From a bacterium (GTDB lineage Bacteria > Spirochaetota > Spirochaetia > Treponematales > Rectinemataceae): a stretch of DNA of 9,764 bases. Of the stretch, positions 1 through 5,828 are shown one piece after another. The notes beneath the pieces were generated by a model. The model worked only from the letters and a program-made list of their open reading frames with translations, searched no databases and was not told the DNA's origin. Position 1 is the first letter of the stretch; every line of letters begins with the position of its first letter. The position numbers and the translations under genes are program-made. The stretch spans positions 1 to 9,764 of the forward strand of contig JAKALZ010000049.1 of assembly GCA_021813065.1 (NCBI GenBank), read 5' to 3'.

Positions 1-1
1 G

Positions 2-283
2 CTCATAATCCCGTCGGTGCTTGCGGGTATGCGATATCTCTTTATCCACTGCATGACGGCCATTAGCGCCACCATTTTTCTTGTATCAGTTCGCTGGACA
101 CTTTTAACAACACGCATTTTGGAAAGCATGACAGAGTTGCAGTTCTCCCAGGCTTCCGCGTTCTCCATCGTGCTGATCGTCCTCGTGTTTATTGCGGATG
201 CAATAATGCTAAACCTAATGAAATTGAGCACTCGAAAAATTGGTGCTGTACAGGAGAATATCTATGACAACAGCGGCGCTTGA
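2..283 (+). CDS. ABC transporter permease, C-terminal fragment (Fe3+/CUT1-like importer)
   Basis: The frame is open from the window edge, so the true start lies upstream; 93 residues are visible before TGA at 281-283. They read as the end of a binding-protein-dependent inner-membrane permease. After a Pro-Ser-x-Leu-Ala-Gly stretch comes a membrane segment with the string SATIFLVS, then a Thr-Thr-Arg-Ile-Leu-Glu segment and a last hydrophobic helix (SIVLIVLVFIADAIML). The order Pro-Ser-x-x-Ala-Gly, Ser-Ala-x-x-Phe-Leu-Val-Ser, Thr-x-x-Ile is typical of the C-terminal half of Fe3+ (FbpB/SfuB) and 2-aminoethylphosphonate permeases. The gene overlaps the next ATPase gene by 20 bp, which suggests translational coupling in one importer operon; the binding-protein gene would lie upstream, outside the window. 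The fragment does not show which substrate is carried. Confidence 0.8.
   Translation, partial: LIIPSVLAGMRYLFIHCMTAISATIFLVSVRWTLLTTRILESMTELQFSQASAFSIVLIVLVFIADAIMLNLMKLSTRKIGAVQENIYDNSGA
252..256 (+). promoter_or_regulatory. Shine-Dalgarno AGGAG of the ABC ATPase gene
   Basis: AGGAG lies 7 nt before ATG 264 and inside the end of the permease frame. It settles the start: the open frame runs up to a TTG at 240, but that codon has no comparable site, and 264 gives the usual N-terminus of the family. Confidence 0.75.
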
Positions 284-1388
284 TCTCATTGATGTCATTA
301 AAATCTTTCAGAAAGGAAAAGGCAAAACCGCAGCGGTGGATTCTGTATCACTCAGCGTGAAGCAAGGTGAAATGGTGGTTTTCCTTGGACCTTCGGGATG
401 TGGCAAGACTACGACTCTTCGGATGATTGCGGGTTTTGAGCTCCCGACATCAGGAAAAATCCTTATCGAAGGGACAGACATGACGAATGTGCCCGTCAAT
501 AAACGAGGAATCGGCTTCGTCTTTCAGAATTACGCGCTGTTTCCCCACATGAGTGTGTTCAGCAATGTCGCATATGGGCTAAGGTCACGGAGAGAATCTG
601 AGGCAATGATAGGTCAGAAAGTGCTGAACGCACTCGAGTTGGTTGGACTTGCGAATGCGGGAGAACGTTATCCTAATCAACTCTCGGGCGGAGAACAGCA
701 ACGCGTCGCGCTTGCCCGGGTTCTCGTAATGGAACCAAAGCTACTGCTGATGGATGAGCCACTCTCCAATTTGGACGCAAAGCTTCGCATTTATATGAGG
801 ACAGAGATCCGCAGGATTCAGAAAAAACTAGGTATCACGTGCCTCTATGTGACGCATGATCAATCAGAAGCACTTACAATGGCCGATAGAATCATAGTCA
901 TGAACAGAGGCCATGTGGAACAGATAGGGAGCCCCTTCGACATTTATGCGCAACCAGCATCCATTTTTGTCGCCGATTTTATTGGACAAGCCAATATTCT
1001 AAAAGTGAATGTTGATTCCATTGAGCATGAAGTCGCATCCATCAGTCTGCCTAACGGGTGGAAACACACTGCGAAAATTATAAATTCCATGAAAGTCCGG
1101 CGCGGCAGCGAGGCTGCGCTCGTCGTTCGGCCTGAAAATTTCCATATCGAAGCTCTTTCAGCTAAGGATACTCGCGATATTGTTAATTCCTCTGTCACTC
1201 CACTTGAGGCAAAGGTAAATGCCGTTGTTTTCATGGGTGGACATATCGAATATCACCTCGATCTTGGAACGACCGGAAAGGGAATCGCGTTCATGCCATT
1301 TCAACCGGGTGTCCATGTATTTCAAGAAGGGGATATAGTACAGACCGCTATTGATCCAGGAACAGCGCTTATTCTTCCTTTAGGATGA
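264..1388 (+). CDS. ABC transporter ATP-binding protein (FbpC/PotA-like)
   Basis: This 374-residue ATPase powers import through the permease encoded just before it; it would act as a dimer on the cytoplasmic face. All the motifs of an intact nucleotide-binding domain are visible: Walker A GPSGCGKT (42-49), Q-loop Gln88 in VFQNY, signature LSGGEQQ (140-146), Walker B LLMDEP (161-166), D-loop SNLD (168-171) and switch His198 in VTHDQ. The region after about 240 is the TOBE-type regulatory domain, with the usual VRPE stretch at 288-291. Length and layout fit the CUT1/MOI group (FbpC, PotA, UgpC, phosphonate ATPases). The permease fragment favours Fe3+ or a phosphonate, but that is inference. Sampled lines of this gene are near 46% G+C, well below the other genes here, so the transporter may have been acquired by transfer. 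No convincing terminator follows it. Confidence 0.93.
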   Translation: MTTAALDLIDVIKIFQKGKGKTAAVDSVSLSVKQGEMVVFLGPSGCGKTTTLRMIAGFELPTSGKILIEGTDMTNVPVNKRGIGFVFQNYALFPHMSVFSNVAYGLRSRRESEAMIGQKVLNALELVGLANAGERYPNQLSGGEQQRVALARVLVMEPKLLLMDEPLSNLDAKLRIYMRTEIRRIQKKLGITCLYVTHDQSEALTMADRIIVMNRGHVEQIGSPFDIYAQPASIFVADFIGQANILKVNVDSIEHEVASISLPNGWKHTAKIINSMKVRRGSEAALVVRPENFHIEALSAKDTRDIVNSSVTPLEAKVNAVVFMGGHIEYHLDLGTTGKGIAFMPFQPGVHVFQEGDIVQTAIDPGTALILPLG

Positions 1389-1447
1389 ACAACTAAGTAG
1401 GGAAAAGGGCAGCTCAATTGAACATGCTTATGTCGCCCTAGAAAGCC

Positions 1448-1456
1448 TGCTATAGT
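1448..1456 (+). promoter_or_regulatory. Possible extended -10 promoter (TGCTATAGT) of the metallophosphoesterase gene
   Basis: TGC followed by TATAGT matches an extended -10 element, five of six in the hexamer. No decent -35 lies 16-18 nt upstream, as is common for extended -10 promoters. The hexamer ends 6 nt before ATG 1463, so transcription would start at or next to the start codon. No Shine-Dalgarno is seen before this ATG, which would fit a leaderless message. Confidence 0.4.
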
Positions 1457-1462
1457 GACTCC

Positions 1463-2791
1463 ATGACCGATACAATCAACGCTGGCGCACGCCAGCTTTC
1501 GCGACGGGCCACGCTGATCGCGGCGGTTGCCGCCCTCGCGCTCTCCGCGACGATGAACGGCTATTTCTACAGCCTGCAGGGCGCGCAGGGATTCTATGTG
1601 TGGTATCCGATGCTGGCGCTGAAGGTGCTGCTCTTCATGGGACTGGCGCCGATCACGCTCGCGGTTCTCGCGCTGCCGCTCGAGAAGCTTGCCCAAAAGT
1701 GGATCATGCGGGCGCTGCGCTGGATATCGTTTATCGGTTCTATCCTGGTCAGCCTGGCTTCGATAGGACTTCTCGCGTTTCTAATAGTGGTTCCTCGCCT
1801 CGGCTCGATGGAGCCCGCGCGTTTGGATCTCGTCAATCCATCGCAGGGGATCGTCGCGCAGAGCGCGCAGCCCGCGGCCGCGTTCAGCGCGGGAAACGGC
1901 GGCACGGCAGACGCGCAGGCTGCCGCTGACAAGCGCGCCGCCAGACCAGGCGCCGCGCCACTCTCCCCTCTCGACCGGCCCCTCCTCCGCCTCGCCTTCT
2001 CGTCCGACCCCCACTGGGGCGCCGACACCGCGAATGTCGGAGCCCGAACCGATATCCTGAAAGGCATCGCGGCGGAGCGCCCCGACGCCTTCTTTATGCT
2101 CGGCGATACAGTCGAAACCGGCAACAGCGTTACGCAGTGGAACTTCGCGCTCTCGGATCTCGAAGCCCTCATTCCCTCGGTGCCGCTGAGACCCATTCTG
2201 GGAAACCACGACGCACTCTTCGGCGGGCAGTATCTCTACAGAAAGGCATTCTGGCCAAAAGGTTTCACGAGCGACTCGGGTTCTCCTTACTACTGGAGCA
2301 TCAAGGCGGGCTCGGCGACGATCGTCGCGATTGATCTTCCCTGGGGAACCGAAAATTTCGGACCGCGACAGCGATCATGGCTCGAAAAAACACTCGCCGC
2401 CGCTGATCCGCGCAAACCGCTCATCGTCATTTCACACAGCTACTTCTATGCATCCGGCTACAAGGACCCGAAAACAGGCGCGCCTTGGTACGACCACTAC
2501 CAGAATATCCCCGCGATTGTCCCTCTGTTCGAGAAATATGGCGTTGACCTTGTGATCTCAGGGCACAACCACTATCAGGAATTGCTTTCCCACAATGGCG
2601 TGAACTACGCGATTGTCGGTTCGATGGGGGGCCTCCCGGATCCCGAGCCAACCTACCGCTCGCCCTGGTCGCAGTGGATCAATGTAGGCGGATACGGCTG
2701 GCTCGATGTGAATGTGCTCCCTGGCCGCCTCGCGCTCACCTTCAGAAGCGAGACCGGCGAGGCCCGCCAGAGCGCGACGATATCGTATTAG
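1463..2791 (+). CDS. Membrane-anchored calcineurin-like metallophosphoesterase
   Basis: The 442-residue protein has an N-terminal membrane part and a C-terminal two-metal phosphoesterase domain. Three hydrophobic segments lie at about 16-36, 50-72 and 88-111, followed by an Ala/Gly-rich linker (about 115-170). The catalytic domain shows every ligand motif in order: Asp182-x-His184, Gly-Asp215, GNHD (247-250), His325 in VISHS, and GHNH (367-370). Basic residues precede segment 1 and lie between segments 2 and 3, so the positive-inside rule puts the catalytic domain outside the cytoplasmic membrane. The substrate cannot be told; phosphodiesters, nucleotides and lipid phosphates are all used by this superfamily. 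The start at 1463 is kept because it includes segment 1, although no Shine-Dalgarno is visible. The TAG stop overlaps the TAA of the convergent LUD gene by 4 bp. Composition is far richer in G+C than the transporter before it. Confidence 0.9.
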   Translation: MTDTINAGARQLSRRATLIAAVAALALSATMNGYFYSLQGAQGFYVWYPMLALKVLLFMGLAPITLAVLALPLEKLAQKWIMRALRWISFIGSILVSLASIGLLAFLIVVPRLGSMEPARLDLVNPSQGIVAQSAQPAAAFSAGNGGTADAQAAADKRAARPGAAPLSPLDRPLLRLAFSSDPHWGADTANVGARTDILKGIAAERPDAFFMLGDTVETGNSVTQWNFALSDLEALIPSVPLRPILGNHDALFGGQYLYRKAFWPKGFTSDSGSPYYWSIKAGSATIVAIDLPWGTENFGPRQRSWLEKTLAAADPRKPLIVISHSYFYASGYKDPKTGAPWYDHYQNIPAIVPLFEKYGVDLVISGHNHYQELLSHNGVNYAIVGSMGGLPDPEPTYRSPWSQWINVGGYGWLDVNVLPGRLALTFRSETGEARQSATISY

Positions 2792-3429
2792 AAACCAAGC
2801 TCTTCACCGACGATGATGACAGTGTAGTCACTGAGCCCAGGTTTGCGCCTGAGTTCGAGGTAGGCCCTGCAGATGCGCGTGGGCAGCGCGCAATCGGCGC
2901 AGTAGCCTTGGGTGACGCAGGGATTCGGTTTCTGAAAACGGATATTGTTGAGGGGTGAGGCATAGGCTTTGAGCCGTTCATAAGCTTCATCGAGATTCGC
3001 AACGATTTTATTGAGGCCCGCCACCACCACATTTTTCTTCGGTCCGAAACTCATCGCGGCAACGCGGTTGCCATTGCCATCGACGCACAGGAGCATCCCA
3101 TCCATCGTGACCGCGTTCGCGCTGGAGATGAATACGTCGCTTGTCAGTTGTGCCCGGAGGATATCCATTTTCTTCTCGGCACCGAGCCCCGGCGCGTTGT
3201 GATCGAGAATGATGGCGCCCTTCTTGGCCGCGAGTTCTTGAATATTCATCGATTTGATGGTGTACGAGCCGCCGAAGCCGACTTTTGCACCTGAGACTAC
3301 GAATTCAAGCACTTTTTCAGCCGCGATGGCCGCGGTTTGCACGTACAGGGCATCAAAACCATTCTTCTGAAGCGCGGCGACGGTCCGCAAGCCTCTCGCC
3401 TCATACAGCTTCGCGTGGAATTCGCTCAT
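2788..3429 (-). CDS. LUD-domain protein (DUF162, lactate-utilization-type) with C-terminal Cys cluster
   Basis: The 213-residue protein matches the short, stand-alone LUD (DUF162, LutC-related) family. Recognisable parts are GFGGSYTIKSM (51-61), the Ser-Ala-Asn-Ala-Val-Thr-x-Asp-Gly stretch at 103-111, VDGNGNRVAAM (116-126) and FGPKKNVVVAG (128-138). These strings are typical of the family fold. Four cysteines near the C-terminus, Cys171-x5-Cys177-x2-Cys180-x6-Cys187, look like a metal or Fe-S site and are characteristic of this short subgroup. The start is ATG 3429, set by GGGAGGA 6 nt upstream; the TTG at 3444 is only the limit of the open frame. No lutA or lutB partner lies in the window, so a role in lactate oxidation is not shown. 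It is read in the same direction as hcp, but a terminator separates them. Its stop overlaps that of the convergent metallophosphoesterase gene. Confidence 0.85.
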   Translation of the reverse strand: MSEFHAKLYEARGLRTVAALQKNGFDALYVQTAAIAAEKVLEFVVSGAKVGFGGSYTIKSMNIQELAAKKGAIILDHNAPGLGAEKKMDILRAQLTSDVFISSANAVTMDGMLLCVDGNGNRVAAMSFGPKKNVVVAGLNKIVANLDEAYERLKAYASPLNNIRFQKPNPCVTQGYCADCALPTRICRAYLELRRKPGLSDYTVIIVGEELGF

Positions 3430-3435
3430 TATGGT

Positions 3436-3442
3436 TCCTCCC
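3436..3442 (-). promoter_or_regulatory. Shine-Dalgarno GGGAGGA of the LUD gene
   Basis: GGGAGGA with a 6-nt spacer to ATG 3429 (reverse strand). It rules out the upstream TTG at 3444, which would put this site inside the coding sequence. Confidence 0.8.
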
Positions 3443-3509
3443 AAAATAGACTAACGCTGATTGCTGCCTCAATTTTGCATGCGAAGGCGGTTTTGCGCAA
3501 GTTTGGAAA

Positions 3510-3549
3510 GGGCTTTTTTCATGCGTCGACCGTCGTTTGAAAAAAGCCC
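3510..3549. repeat. Inverted repeat, 12-bp perfect arms, between hcp and the LUD gene
   Basis: GGGCTTTTTTCA at 3510-3521 is matched by TGAAAAAAGCCC at 3538-3549, with 16 nt between. The right arm (plus strand) contains the 3' arm and T-run of the hcp terminator as read on the minus strand. The left arm is therefore an inverted copy of that element. In a minus-strand transcript the second arm could pair with the terminator arm and compete with it. Read on either strand, the order is G/C then T-run first, which is not how a simple terminator stem is built. Confidence 0.75.
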
Positions 3550-3563
3550 CATATGGCGGCCTT
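3540..3563 (-). terminator. Rho-independent terminator of hcp
   Basis: On the minus strand, 16 nt after the hcp stop, GCC-G-CC (3560-3555) can pair with GGGGC (3550-3546) around an ATAT loop, with one bulged G, and is followed directly by six Ts (3545-3540). The stem can extend outward: G3561 with the first T of the run, then A3562 and A3563 with the next two. A compact G+C stem plus T-run at this distance is the classic arrangement. The bulge makes it moderate rather than ideal. Confidence 0.65.
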
Positions 3564-3578
3564 GCGAAAAGATGCGCT

Positions 3579-5234
3579 TTAGGCGCCCTCCATCATCGCG
3601 GCGACATCTTCGTCGGCGGTCGCGATGCCCTTGATGCCGAAATTCTCGACGAGAAGGGCGCCGATGCGCGGTGAGAGGAAGCCGGGGAGGCTCGGCCCGA
3701 GTCGGATATTCTTAAAACCAAGGTAGAGAAGCGCGAGAAGCACCAGCACCGCCTTCTGCTCATACCACGCGATATCGAAGGAAATCGGGAGCTTGTTCAC
3801 GTCGTCGAGACCGAAGATCTCCTTGAGCTTGAGAGCGACGAGCGCGAGCGAGTAAGAGTCGTTGCATTGGCCAGCGTCGAGCACGCGTGGAATGCCGCCG
3901 ATATCGCCAAGGTTGAGTTTGTTGTAGCGATACTTGGCGCACCCCGCGGTGAGGATGACTGTGTTGTCGGGAAGCTTCTCGGCCACCTCAGTGTAGTAGG
4001 AACGCTTGGGCTGGCGGCCATCGCAGCCTGCCATCACCACGAAGCGCTTGATCGCACCACTCTTCACCGCGTCGACAACGGTATCTGCGAGGGCGAAGAC
4101 TTGGTCGTGCGCGAAGCCGCCAATGATTTCGCCGTCTTCGAGGGGTTCGGGAGGCGGACAGGTTTTTGCCATCTCGATGATCGCGGAAAAGTCTTTCATA
4201 CCGCCCGGCTGACGGTCGGGAATGTGGGTGCAGCCTTCGAATCCGACAACTCCGGTAGTAAAGACACGGCTCTTGTAGCTCTCCTTGGGCGGCACCAGGC
4301 AGTTGCTTGTGAAGAGGGCCGGACCGTGGAATTTCTCGATTTCTGCGTCCTGTTTCCACCATGCATTGCCGTAATTGCCGTAGAGATTGTCGTACTTTTC
4401 GAAGAAGGGATAATAATGTGCGGGCAACATCTCGCCATGCGTGTACACATCGATGCCGGTGCCTTTTGTCTGTTCGAGGAGATCGTGAAGGTCTCGAAGG
4501 TCGTGCCCGGAAATCAGTATGCCGGGACGATTGCGCACGCCGGTGCGCACTTTGGTGATGCGCGGGCTGCCATAGGTGCCCGAGTTCGCTTTATCGAGGA
4601 GGGCCATCGCATCGACGCCCGCCTTGCCGGTGTCGAGCACAAGTTGGATGAGCGCGTCTTTGCTGATACCGTCATCCGCGAGTTTCGCCATGGTGCTCAG
4701 AATGAATTCAAAAACCGGTTGCGAAGAAAGCCCTATCGCATAAGCGTGTTCGACATATGCCGCCATACCCTTGAGGCCGTAGAGCACAAGGGCCTTGAGC
4801 GATCGAATGTCTTCGTCGGCGATTTCGGTGAGAGCACCCTTGCCCAGCGCCGCGGCTGCACGGATCGCTTCGGCATCGACGGCGCCCCAAGTGGCAGCGT
4901 CCGGAGGCGTGAAGTCGATCTTTCCGCCTCGGGCTGTATATTTCGTGCGCAGCACATCGCGGCGGAAGAGTGCCTCTGCGATCCATCGCTCAAAATCGGG
5001 AGAAGAAAAGTTCGCATTCGTGATGGTCGCAAAGAGCATTCTCGTGACAAAAAAGGCATCCTCCTCTGAGTAGTAGCCTAACGCACGCGCCTTCTCGGCC
5101 CAGAACCCAATTCCTTTGCAGACATGCAGCACAAGATCCTGAAGATTGGCGATCTCCGCAGGCTTCCCGCAGACGCCTTTCGCGAGGTTGCACGCGGTAT
5201 TTTTCATAGTTTCCTGGCACTGATTGCAGAACAT
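3579..5234 (-). CDS. hcp: Hydroxylamine reductase / hybrid cluster protein (class I, Desulfovibrio-like)
   Basis: The 551-residue cytoplasmic redox protein belongs to the hybrid cluster (prismane) family; family members reduce hydroxylamine and, in E. coli, nitric oxide. The N-terminal cluster ligands are Cys3-x2-Cys6-x8-Cys15-x6-Cys22, the short class I spacing of Desulfovibrio rather than the longer E. coli form. All ligands of the 4Fe-2S-2O hybrid cluster can be placed: His244 (SGHDL), Glu268 (HGEML), Cys312 (SNCL), Cys404 (AGCDG), Cys432 (AGCAKY), Cys457 (GQCND) and Glu492 with Lys494 (WYEQK). These numbers sit at or within two residues of those known for the Desulfovibrio vulgaris protein. 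ATG 5234 has AAGGAG 7 nt upstream. The gene lies 25 nt behind rrf2 and should share its promoter, so expression is probably controlled by that regulator. No hcr reductase gene is in the window. Confidence 0.97.
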   Translation of the reverse strand: MFCNQCQETMKNTACNLAKGVCGKPAEIANLQDLVLHVCKGIGFWAEKARALGYYSEEDAFFVTRMLFATITNANFSSPDFERWIAEALFRRDVLRTKYTARGGKIDFTPPDAATWGAVDAEAIRAAAALGKGALTEIADEDIRSLKALVLYGLKGMAAYVEHAYAIGLSSQPVFEFILSTMAKLADDGISKDALIQLVLDTGKAGVDAMALLDKANSGTYGSPRITKVRTGVRNRPGILISGHDLRDLHDLLEQTKGTGIDVYTHGEMLPAHYYPFFEKYDNLYGNYGNAWWKQDAEIEKFHGPALFTSNCLVPPKESYKSRVFTTGVVGFEGCTHIPDRQPGGMKDFSAIIEMAKTCPPPEPLEDGEIIGGFAHDQVFALADTVVDAVKSGAIKRFVVMAGCDGRQPKRSYYTEVAEKLPDNTVILTAGCAKYRYNKLNLGDIGGIPRVLDAGQCNDSYSLALVALKLKEIFGLDDVNKLPISFDIAWYEQKAVLVLLALLYLGFKNIRLGPSLPGFLSPRIGALLVENFGIKGIATADEDVAAMMEGA

Positions 5235-5241
5235 GGCATTT

Positions 5242-5247
5242 CTCCTT
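5242..5247 (-). promoter_or_regulatory. Shine-Dalgarno AAGGAG of hcp
   Basis: AAGGAG 7 nt before ATG 5234 in the 25-nt gap after rrf2. It settles the start against an open frame that runs on to about 5597 through the rrf2 gene, which would add 121 unrelated residues before the conserved Met-Phe-Cys. Confidence 0.85.
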
Positions 5248-5259
5248 GAAATCGCGGAA

Positions 5260-5667
5260 TCAAAAACTCCGCGCAACGGCGGAGACAGTGGTGCATGAAA
5301 GCGCGTTCCGAAGCTGGGTTTCAACTTCTTCGCAGAATGTGCGTAACGCGCACCTCCGCGTTCGGCAAATGGCTTTGACGAAGAGACATTCGCGGCGTGG
5401 AATATCACCCTCGAGACCGACCACCACATCGAGGCAGGATATGGTCTCAGCTGGCTTTGCGAGCGAATATCCACCGCCGAGACCCCTGCTTGGCGCAAGA
5501 AATCCTTTAGCTGCGAGCCGTTGCATGATCTTGGCGAGGTAGGTGGGCGAAATCCCGAGGCGCTCGGCAACTTCGCGCGCAGAGATGCTGCCGCCATTCA
5601 CATGGGCGAGCGCAAGGGCGTGAATGGCTGCATTTGCCGTGTCCGAGATCGCAACGATTCGATCCAT
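5260..5667 (-). CDS. Rrf2-family transcriptional regulator (NsrR/IscR-like, probable Fe-S sensor)
   Basis: The 135-residue DNA-binding protein has the layout of Rrf2 regulators: an N-terminal winged helix-turn-helix with the recognition stretch [18 protein letters not shown] (34-51), the wing [11 protein letters not shown] (62-72), then a cysteine-bearing loop and a dimerisation helix. Cysteines lie at 94, 101, 106 and 112, with further ones at 78 and 125. Cys101-x4-Cys106-x5-Cys112 has the spacing of the three [Fe-S] ligands of E. coli NsrR, while Cys94 lies where this loop usually begins. This and the downstream hcp, a well-known NsrR target, suggest a nitric-oxide- or redox-sensing repressor, though sequence alone does not prove it. 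GGAG precedes ATG 5667 by 6 nt. A promoter and a 22-bp dyad lie directly upstream, so it probably regulates itself and hcp. Confidence 0.92.
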   Translation of the reverse strand: MDRIVAISDTANAAIHALALAHVNGGSISAREVAERLGISPTYLAKIMQRLAAKGFLAPSRGLGGGYSLAKPAETISCLDVVVGLEGDIPRRECLFVKAICRTRRCALRTFCEEVETQLRNALSCTTVSAVARSF

Positions 5668-5681
5668 ATTCAGCTCCGATA

Positions 5682-5703
5682 AATAGGATATCTATATCCT
5701 ATT
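5682..5703. promoter_or_regulatory. Probable Rrf2 operator (22-bp dyad)
   Basis: The arms AATAGGATAT (5682-5691) and ATATCCTATT (5694-5703) are perfectly inverted around a 2-nt centre. The site starts 14 bp upstream of rrf2. It covers half of the -10 box and the expected transcription start of the rrf2-hcp promoter. This position fits steric repression. Assignment to the Rrf2 protein is inferred from location and from the size of such operators. Confidence 0.8.
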
Positions 5704-5728
5704 ATACTGCATCCGTATAAAATTGCAA
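5701..5728 (-). promoter_or_regulatory. Sigma-70-type promoter of rrf2-hcp
   Basis: On the minus strand TTGCAA (5728-5723) and a perfect TATAAT (5706-5701) are separated by 16 nt. Transcription should start near 5694, which leaves a leader of about 26 nt that contains the rrf2 Shine-Dalgarno (GGAG, 5677-5674). The -10 box shares 3 bp with the operator dyad. Confidence 0.8.
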
Positions 5729-5828
5729 GGGGCGATAAAGTCGATAGTTCAGGCTCCTGGCGAACAATCAGGCGCGGTTGAGGCTAGTCGATGCACGCGC
5801 GTCGAGATTGCCCAGAGCCCCACAGCGC

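Noticed and set aside
1406..1439. AGGGC ... GCCCT hairpin after the ABC ATPase as a terminator
   Set aside because: Only five outer pairs with a large, poorly paired interior and no T-run.
2820..2833. CAGTG-TAGT-CACTG inverted repeat after the metallophosphoesterase stop
   Set aside because: Lies inside the LUD coding region, only five pairs and no T-run; probably chance.
3158..3166. AGGATATCC resembling half of the Rrf2 dyad
   Set aside because: Inside the LUD coding sequence, too short and not paired at the operator spacing; similar half-sites occur elsewhere by chance (for example ATATCCT near 2052).
3445..3472. TTGAGG - 16 nt - TCTATT as promoter of the LUD gene (minus strand)
   Set aside because: Transcription would start at about 3438, inside the Shine-Dalgarno, so the message would lose its ribosome-binding site.
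3867..5069. Plus-strand open frame of 400 codons opposite hcp
   Set aside because: Antisense shadow of hcp, which carries all its metal ligands; no recognisable domain and no Shine-Dalgarno noted.
5235..5597. N-terminal extension of the hcp frame
   Set aside because: It overlaps the rrf2 gene in another frame. The family starts at Met-Phe-Cys, and a good Shine-Dalgarno precedes ATG 5234.
5753..5775. Hairpin GCGCCTG / CAGGAGC (minus strand) as dnaE2 terminator
   Set aside because: One mismatch in seven pairs, a 9-nt loop and no T-run after it. The dnaE2 terminator remains unidentified in the 161-nt gap.
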